The notes under the pieces: generated by a model
The model's database searches: none
Told to the model about the DNA's origin: nothing
What the model saw: only the letters and a program-made list of their open reading frames with translations
Part shown: in pieces, positions 60,378 through 64,000 of the stretch
How positions within the stretch are numbered: the first letter of the stretch is position 1
How the letters are laid out: each line of letters begins with the position of its first letter
NCBI RefSeq assembly: GCF_023715615.1
Contig: NZ_JAMBOM010000008.1
Coordinates: 36,883 to 100,882, forward strand
Length of the DNA stretch: 64,000 nt
Reading direction: 5' to 3'
Source: Sporosarcina aquimarina
Lineage (GTDB): Bacteria > Bacillota > Bacilli > Bacillales_A > Planococcaceae
Made by a program: the position numbers and the translations under genes

Positions 60378-62489
60378 ATGAAGGCATTCTCCGGCTTCGT
60401 TGCCGCTCGGTATAAATGGTTAATCGGGTTCTGGATCTTGCTACTCATCGGTTTTGCCATTTTCGCTATCCGACTTCCAGGTCTTCTTGAAGGCGATGGA
60501 TTCCGTATGGATGGCGAGCAAGAAGACGTTTCTAAGACGTTAACGCAAGATTTTGATCAGCCCGACGAAACCATGTTTCTCGTCTTCGAAGGGAAAACCG
60601 ATGATGAAATTTCAGAAGCTTTAACCGCCATCAAAAAGCTAGATATTACAAAAGATATCATTTCCCCATTAGACGAACTGGATCAGTATCAAGACGACAT
60701 TTCCTATGCGATGCTTCATTTCGACGATAGGGAGAGCGATAAGTCGGGGCTCGTTACTAAAATTCGCGATACAGTGGGAATAGATAATGGTATTACACTT
60801 ACCGGACAATCACCGATTACAAAAGATATTAACGCGGCAAGTCAAAAAGATTTAATGGTGGCTGAAGCTATCGGTCTCCCAATTGCACTCATTGTTTTGC
60901 TATTCGCATTTGGTACTGTTGTCGCTTCTCTAGTTCCCCTATTAATCGGGATAGCCACGATTGTTACGTCATTCGGAATCCTAGCATTGTTCGGCGAAAC
61001 CACGGATTTGTCCATCTTCGTCCTAAATATTATTCCGATGCTCGGACTAGCACTCAGTATCGATTTTGCTCTCCTGTTCATCAGTCGATATCGGGAAGAA
61101 CGAAAACTACAATCGATCCCTGGAGCGGTTCGCACCACAATTGAAACAGCAGGACGCTCGATTATTTTCTCAGCGTTTTGTGTTTTCATCGGACTTGGTG
61201 CGATGCTTCTCATTCGTGTGGATATCTTCCAAAATATCGCACTTGGTGGCATGATTGTCGTATCGATGGCAGTTCTTGCTTCCCTTACACTATTGCCAGC
61301 TGTGCTCCTTGTATTGAAGGAACTGATTGACAAAGGACAGATTCTTAACGTCAAAACCGGAACAGATCGTTGGCGCTCCTTTGCCGAAGGTGTCATTAAA
61401 CGTCCAGTCCTCATCACGATTGTTGCACTTGTCCTACTCGGAATTGCGCTTATACCCGTTCGCAACATGACGCTTACGATTCCGCAGATTGACTCCTTGC
61501 CGCTTTCATATGACACAAGGTCTGCCTATGAGAATATGGAGGATGCATTTGGTATTCGGAACGAATCCACTTCTTTCGTTATAGCCGAACGCTCAGGCGG
61601 TTGGGAAGATGAAGAAGGATTGAATGCACTCAAAGACGTTCAACAGGCTCTCGAAAAAGATGCACTCACAAGTAAAGTGACGACCGTTTTCTCAGAAAGT
61701 GGTATTGAACAACCGGAAGACTTCGCCAAAGCGTTACAACTCCCAGAACAATCTGCTCAGTTGCAACCATTGCTCGATGCATTCATCTCCAAAGACCTCC
61801 TTATGATTCCTGTAACACTGGAAGCGGATGGTGCATCAAGTAAAGCCCAAGACTGGGCACGAAAATGGTCTGAGAAAGAGACTCCATGGAACTTGCAAAT
61901 CGGAGGAGAAGCGAAGTTCAACCAAGAAATATTTGACGAAATTACAGACAATATCGTCTATGCCCTACTCATCATTATAGTGTCAACGTTCATCATTTTA
62001 ATGATTGCATTCCGATCGCTCCTCATTCCGTTTAAAGCGATTCTGATGAACATCATCGGATTGTCGGCGTCATTCGGACTGCTCGTCTACATTTTCCAAT
62101 ATGGTCATTTCGGACTCCATCCTGGAACGATTGCTCTGATTATCCCGGTCATCGTTTTCAGCCTCGTTTTCGGACTGAGTATGGATTACGAAGTTTTCCT
62201 AATTTCTCGTATGCAGGAGTCCTATTTGGAAACAGGTGACAATGACAAATCAACGGTTGAAGGACTTGCATCGACAAGTAAAGTCATTACGTCCGCTGCG
62301 CTTATCATGATTGTATTGACTGGTGCATTCGCGTTTACAGATGTCATGCCTGTGAAGCAAATTGGTGTTGGGATTGCACTTGCGGTAGCAATTGATGCGA
62401 CCATTATCCGCTTGTTACTTGTTCCAAGTCTTATGAAACTGTTTGGTGACTGGAACTGGTGGTTGCCATTCCGAAAAAAAGCTGATTAA
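60378..62489 (+). CDS. MMPL-family (RND-type) membrane transporter
   Basis: A 703-residue protein with two similar halves, each with an N-terminal helix, an extracytoplasmic domain and about five helices. LALSIDFALLFISRYREE and LSMDYEVFLISRMQES are the matching Asp-containing motifs of the proton relay. Bacillus relatives (YdfJ, YdgH) are thought to export lipids or antimicrobials; the substrate here is unknown. AGAGGGA stands 6 nt before the ATG. No regulator is adjacent. Confidence 0.92.
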   Translation: MKAFSGFVAARYKWLIGFWILLLIGFAIFAIRLPGLLEGDGFRMDGEQEDVSKTLTQDFDQPDETMFLVFEGKTDDEISEALTAIKKLDITKDIISPLDELDQYQDDISYAMLHFDDRESDKSGLVTKIRDTVGIDNGITLTGQSPITKDINAASQKDLMVAEAIGLPIALIVLLFAFGTVVASLVPLLIGIATIVTSFGILALFGETTDLSIFVLNIIPMLGLALSIDFALLFISRYREERKLQSIPGAVRTTIETAGRSIIFSAFCVFIGLGAMLLIRVDIFQNIALGGMIVVSMAVLASLTLLPAVLLVLKELIDKGQILNVKTGTDRWRSFAEGVIKRPVLITIVALVLLGIALIPVRNMTLTIPQIDSLPLSYDTRSAYENMEDAFGIRNESTSFVIAERSGGWEDEEGLNALKDVQQALEKDALTSKVTTVFSESGIEQPEDFAKALQLPEQSAQLQPLLDAFISKDLLMIPVTLEADGASSKAQDWARKWSEKETPWNLQIGGEAKFNQEIFDEITDNIVYALLIIIVSTFIILMIAFRSLLIPFKAILMNIIGLSASFGLLVYIFQYGHFGLHPGTIALIIPVIVFSLVFGLSMDYEVFLISRMQESYLETGDNDKSTVEGLASTSKVITSAALIMIVLTGAFAFTDVMPVKQIGVGIALAVAIDATIIRLLLVPSLMKLFGDWNWWLPFRKKAD

Positions 62490-62494
62490 TAACG

Positions 62495-62533
62495 AAAAGA
62501 CACACGCTCCTTCATGGAGTATGTGTCTTTTTT
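62495..62533 (+). terminator. Terminator after the MMPL gene
   Basis: AAAAGACACA and TGTGTCTTTT pair, with an inner CTCC/GGAG stem, then a run of T. It abuts the stop of the convergent small gene. Confidence 0.9.
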
Positions 62534-62706
62534 TATAGACTTACGGTTGCCTGTTGTTCCATCCATTCAATCGAAACTGATGTGTCTACGGATGAATCGA
62601 CACTTTGTTGGTCGTGTTTGAACGTTGCCATGACTAGAAAGTAAATGGCAGCTACCGCTACTATTGTCAGGACAATCACTGCAATCACGATTGTTTTCCC
62701 TTTCAT
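62533..62706 (-). CDS. Small single-pass membrane protein, 57 residues
   Basis: An open frame from ATG at 62706 to TAA at 62533. MKGKTIVIAVIVLTIVAVAA is one membrane helix with a basic start; the tail is hydrophilic (KHDQQSVDSSVDTSVSIEWM). GGAGGG lies 8 nt before the ATG, which overlaps the stop of the upstream gene by 4 bp (ATGA), strong support for translation. No family recognised. Confidence 0.75.
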   Translation of the reverse strand: MKGKTIVIAVIVLTIVAVAAIYFLVMATFKHDQQSVDSSVDTSVSIEWMEQQATVSL

Positions 62707-63179
62707 CGGACGATCCCTCCGTCCTCCACTTTCTTAAATCCTTCTTCTCTCAAATAATCCACAGCTTCTTGGTAATCCCCAAAACTATCTTCCAAATTTA
62801 AACCGTGATAGATGTTCCAAGCACCAAGTTCTTCTTTTAGCTCGAGTTTAGAGTTATGTCCGTCTAACCAAACTTCTTCAACCGGTTCTGATTCCACCTT
62901 CTCTTCAGCCAACCCTGCAATTGCATCTTCAATCGTCTTACGTAATTCTGCTTCAGAAGCTTCGCGGACATTCACAAGCCCGCGGCTATCCGGCTCATAG
63001 CCAGGAACATCCGCAACGTAAATAAACGCGTTGCCATTTGGATGTAAATGCTGAACGACAACTGTCTTATCAAATTTACTAGCTGCATAATGATAATTGA
63101 CTCGTTTCATTGAAACGTCTTTACGTGACAGCTCCGGGTAAGATTCAATAATTGTTTGTTTCTCTTCAAATGTAAGCAT
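62703..63179 (-). CDS. Unknown acidic soluble protein, 158 residues
   Basis: A hydrophilic, acidic protein starting MLTFEEKQTIIESYPELSRK, with a central beta-rich stretch (TVVVQHLHPNGNAFIYVADV), an acidic helix, and a C-terminal part (YQEAVDYLREEGFKKVEDGG) with a helix-turn-helix-like repeat of short motifs. I do not recognise a family. GAGGAG is about 13 nt before the ATG, rather far. It is coupled to the 57-residue membrane protein gene by a 4-bp overlap. Confidence 0.75.
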   Translation of the reverse strand: MLTFEEKQTIIESYPELSRKDVSMKRVNYHYAASKFDKTVVVQHLHPNGNAFIYVADVPGYEPDSRGLVNVREASEAELRKTIEDAIAGLAEEKVESEPVEEVWLDGHNSKLELKEELGAWNIYHGLNLEDSFGDYQEAVDYLREEGFKKVEDGGIVR

Positions 63180-63218
63180 TGGTGTTTACACACTCCTCTT
63201 ATTGTTCGTTTCAGTATA

Positions 63219-63866
63219 TCATGATTCTTCGTGTATCAATAACCCGAACATCCGTGCAAATCCGATTGCTTGTTCCTTAGAAACTGTGCATGCTGCAATT
63301 TTGGACGGTGTCACTTCCAAGCGCTCGAATGTACAACCAGCCAGATTCACTCCTGCAAGATCTGTCTCTCTAAAATTCGCATTCTCCAATTGGCTACGGG
63401 AAAGCTTCATATCTTTTAATACGCACTCAAAAAAGTCCGACTCCGAAAACTGGGAATCTTCGAGCTGAACCGCCTGCAACTTACTGAAACTAAAACTGCC
63501 GTAGCGCGCGTCACACTCTTCGAAACGTACATGCTTGACCACCGAATGATCGAAGTTCGCTCCAGTCAATTTGCAGTTGCGGAATTCACAGCGCAATAAG
63601 TCTGCATGCCCCGCCTCCACATTCGAGAAATCACACCGTTCAAATACCGTATCGACGAATGAGGCGCCGGATAAATCCATTTCTGCAAAAGTGCAATCCG
63701 TGAACACTGCATCATCAGTTGCAAGTTGCATGCCACTCGTAAAACGTAAATCTCCGTTCTGCACTTCAATGCCACGAAGCGTTTCCGGGTCTGAAGGAAT
63801 CTGTTCAACACGTAGTTGTTCCCGTCGTGCTGATAACTTTGGTTTTTGAATTCCCATTTTTCTCAT
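63219..63866 (-). CDS. Pentapeptide-repeat protein
   Basis: A 215-residue protein. From about residue 50 to 190 it has repeated A(D/N)LXX-type pentapeptides (for example FAEMDLSGASFVDTVFERCD and ANFRETDLAGVNLAGCTFER), which fold as a right-handed quadrilateral beta-helix. Some relatives mimic DNA and bind gyrase (Qnr, MfpA), but the repeats are irregular and Cys-containing, so function is open. GGGAG precedes the ATG at 63866. Followed by the unknown protein gene at 63179 on the same strand. Confidence 0.88.
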   Translation of the reverse strand: MRKMGIQKPKLSARREQLRVEQIPSDPETLRGIEVQNGDLRFTSGMQLATDDAVFTDCTFAEMDLSGASFVDTVFERCDFSNVEAGHADLLRCEFRNCKLTGANFDHSVVKHVRFEECDARYGSFSFSKLQAVQLEDSQFSESDFFECVLKDMKLSRSQLENANFRETDLAGVNLAGCTFERLEVTPSKIAACTVSKEQAIGFARMFGLLIHEES

Positions 63867-63887
63867 ACCATCACTCCCTCTATAAAT

Positions 63888-63901
63888 GTTGATGTATCAA
63901 C
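63888..63901. promoter_or_regulatory. Palindrome upstream of the pentapeptide-repeat gene
   Basis: GTTGATGTATCAAC is an inverted repeat (GTTGAT, 2 nt, ATCAAC), next to a second one, AACGG-6 nt-CCGTT (63900-63915). Both lie just upstream of the ribosome site and may be operators. No regulator is known. The last 85 bases of the window hold no gene I can support. Confidence 0.35.
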
Positions 63902-64000
63902 GGTTTGACCCGTTGTTAGGGTGCCAAAAATATTTTTTTGACACGCAGATAAACAATAATAATTAGATATTTGAATCTTCAAACGTCCATGGGTACGCTA

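Noticed and set aside
60187..60381. Plus-strand frame of 64 codons before the MMPL gene
   Set aside because: No ribosome site, low-complexity composition, and it runs into the start of the next gene.
1..64000. tRNA, rRNA, prophage or insertion sequence
   Set aside because: No cloverleaf-like sequences, phage gene blocks, transposase motifs or terminal inverted repeats were seen on reading through.

Overview
The window looks like chromosomal DNA from a Gram-positive, low-to-moderate GC Bacillales bacterium, most likely of the Planococcaceae (Sporosarcina or a close relative). This rests on gene content and order: a seven-gene mrp antiporter operon, yclNOPQ, yuaF-floT, nsrR/hmp, ppaC, tcyP, strong AGGAGG-type ribosome binding sites, frequent TTG and GTG starts, and recognisable Fur, CymR, NsrR, CadC and SigW-type sites. 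The genus is inference. There is no rRNA, tRNA, prophage, insertion sequence or CRISPR array.

Layout. 1-2 kb: a cadmium/zinc efflux pair (cadC and the 5' part of cadA) with a promoter flanked by two CadC-type operators. 2-4.4 kb: a penicillin-acylase family enzyme. 4.9-10.7 kb: the mrpABCDEFG Na+/H+ antiporter operon, with a long structured leader, divergent from a KdpD-like universal-stress-domain protein. 11.8-17.3 kb: murB, a Rieske/FAD oxidoreductase (yhfW type), ppaC, and the nitric-oxide divergon nsrR/hmp. 17.3-25 kb: a YkvI-type transporter with a small membrane protein, a DJ-1/PfpI protein, 3-methyladenine glycosylase, a BmrA-type exporter coupled to a uracil-DNA glycosylase, an unknown membrane protein and a NiaP-type transporter. 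25-31 kb: a FapA-family protein and the Fur-controlled yclNOPQ siderophore importer. 31-44 kb: a lipoprotein, an ABC exporter, hflX, a VOC protein, putP, a guanine-deaminase-like enzyme, a DUF2188 protein, an acyl-CoA synthetase, a glutamate-synthase-like FMN protein, a nitroreductase and a methyltransferase. 44.8-55.3 kb: CymR-controlled tcyP, a GNAT enzyme, a 14-TM MFS pump, two lipoproteins, a Dph6-like ATPase, a DinB protein, fumC and a MacB-type ABC pair. 55.7-64 kb: yuaF-floT behind a SigW-like promoter, the DUF47/pit phosphate uptake pair, a cold-shock gene, an MMPL protein, and a small cluster of unknown and pentapeptide-repeat proteins.

The most unusual feature is a set of long intergenic arrays with a period of 20-21 nt. 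Three arrays (about 1772-1926, 4518-4912 and 55491-55652) repeat TTTATGA(G/T)CACTTTCCAGCT-like units at exactly 20 nt. A fourth (about 44071-44722) repeats a 41-nt dimer whose TGATCACTTTCCCGCTT half is nearly identical to variants of the first family. A weaker fifth stretch (14331-14403) repeats ATCGG every 20-21 nt. They have no unique spacers, no open frame and no mobile-gene partner. The spacing equals about two helical turns, and each period moves the reading frame so that stops occur in every frame.

Much of the window concerns ion homeostasis and stress: metal efflux, Na+/H+ exchange, NO detoxification, iron and cystine uptake, membrane-stress microdomains and multidrug export, each with its own recognisable control site.
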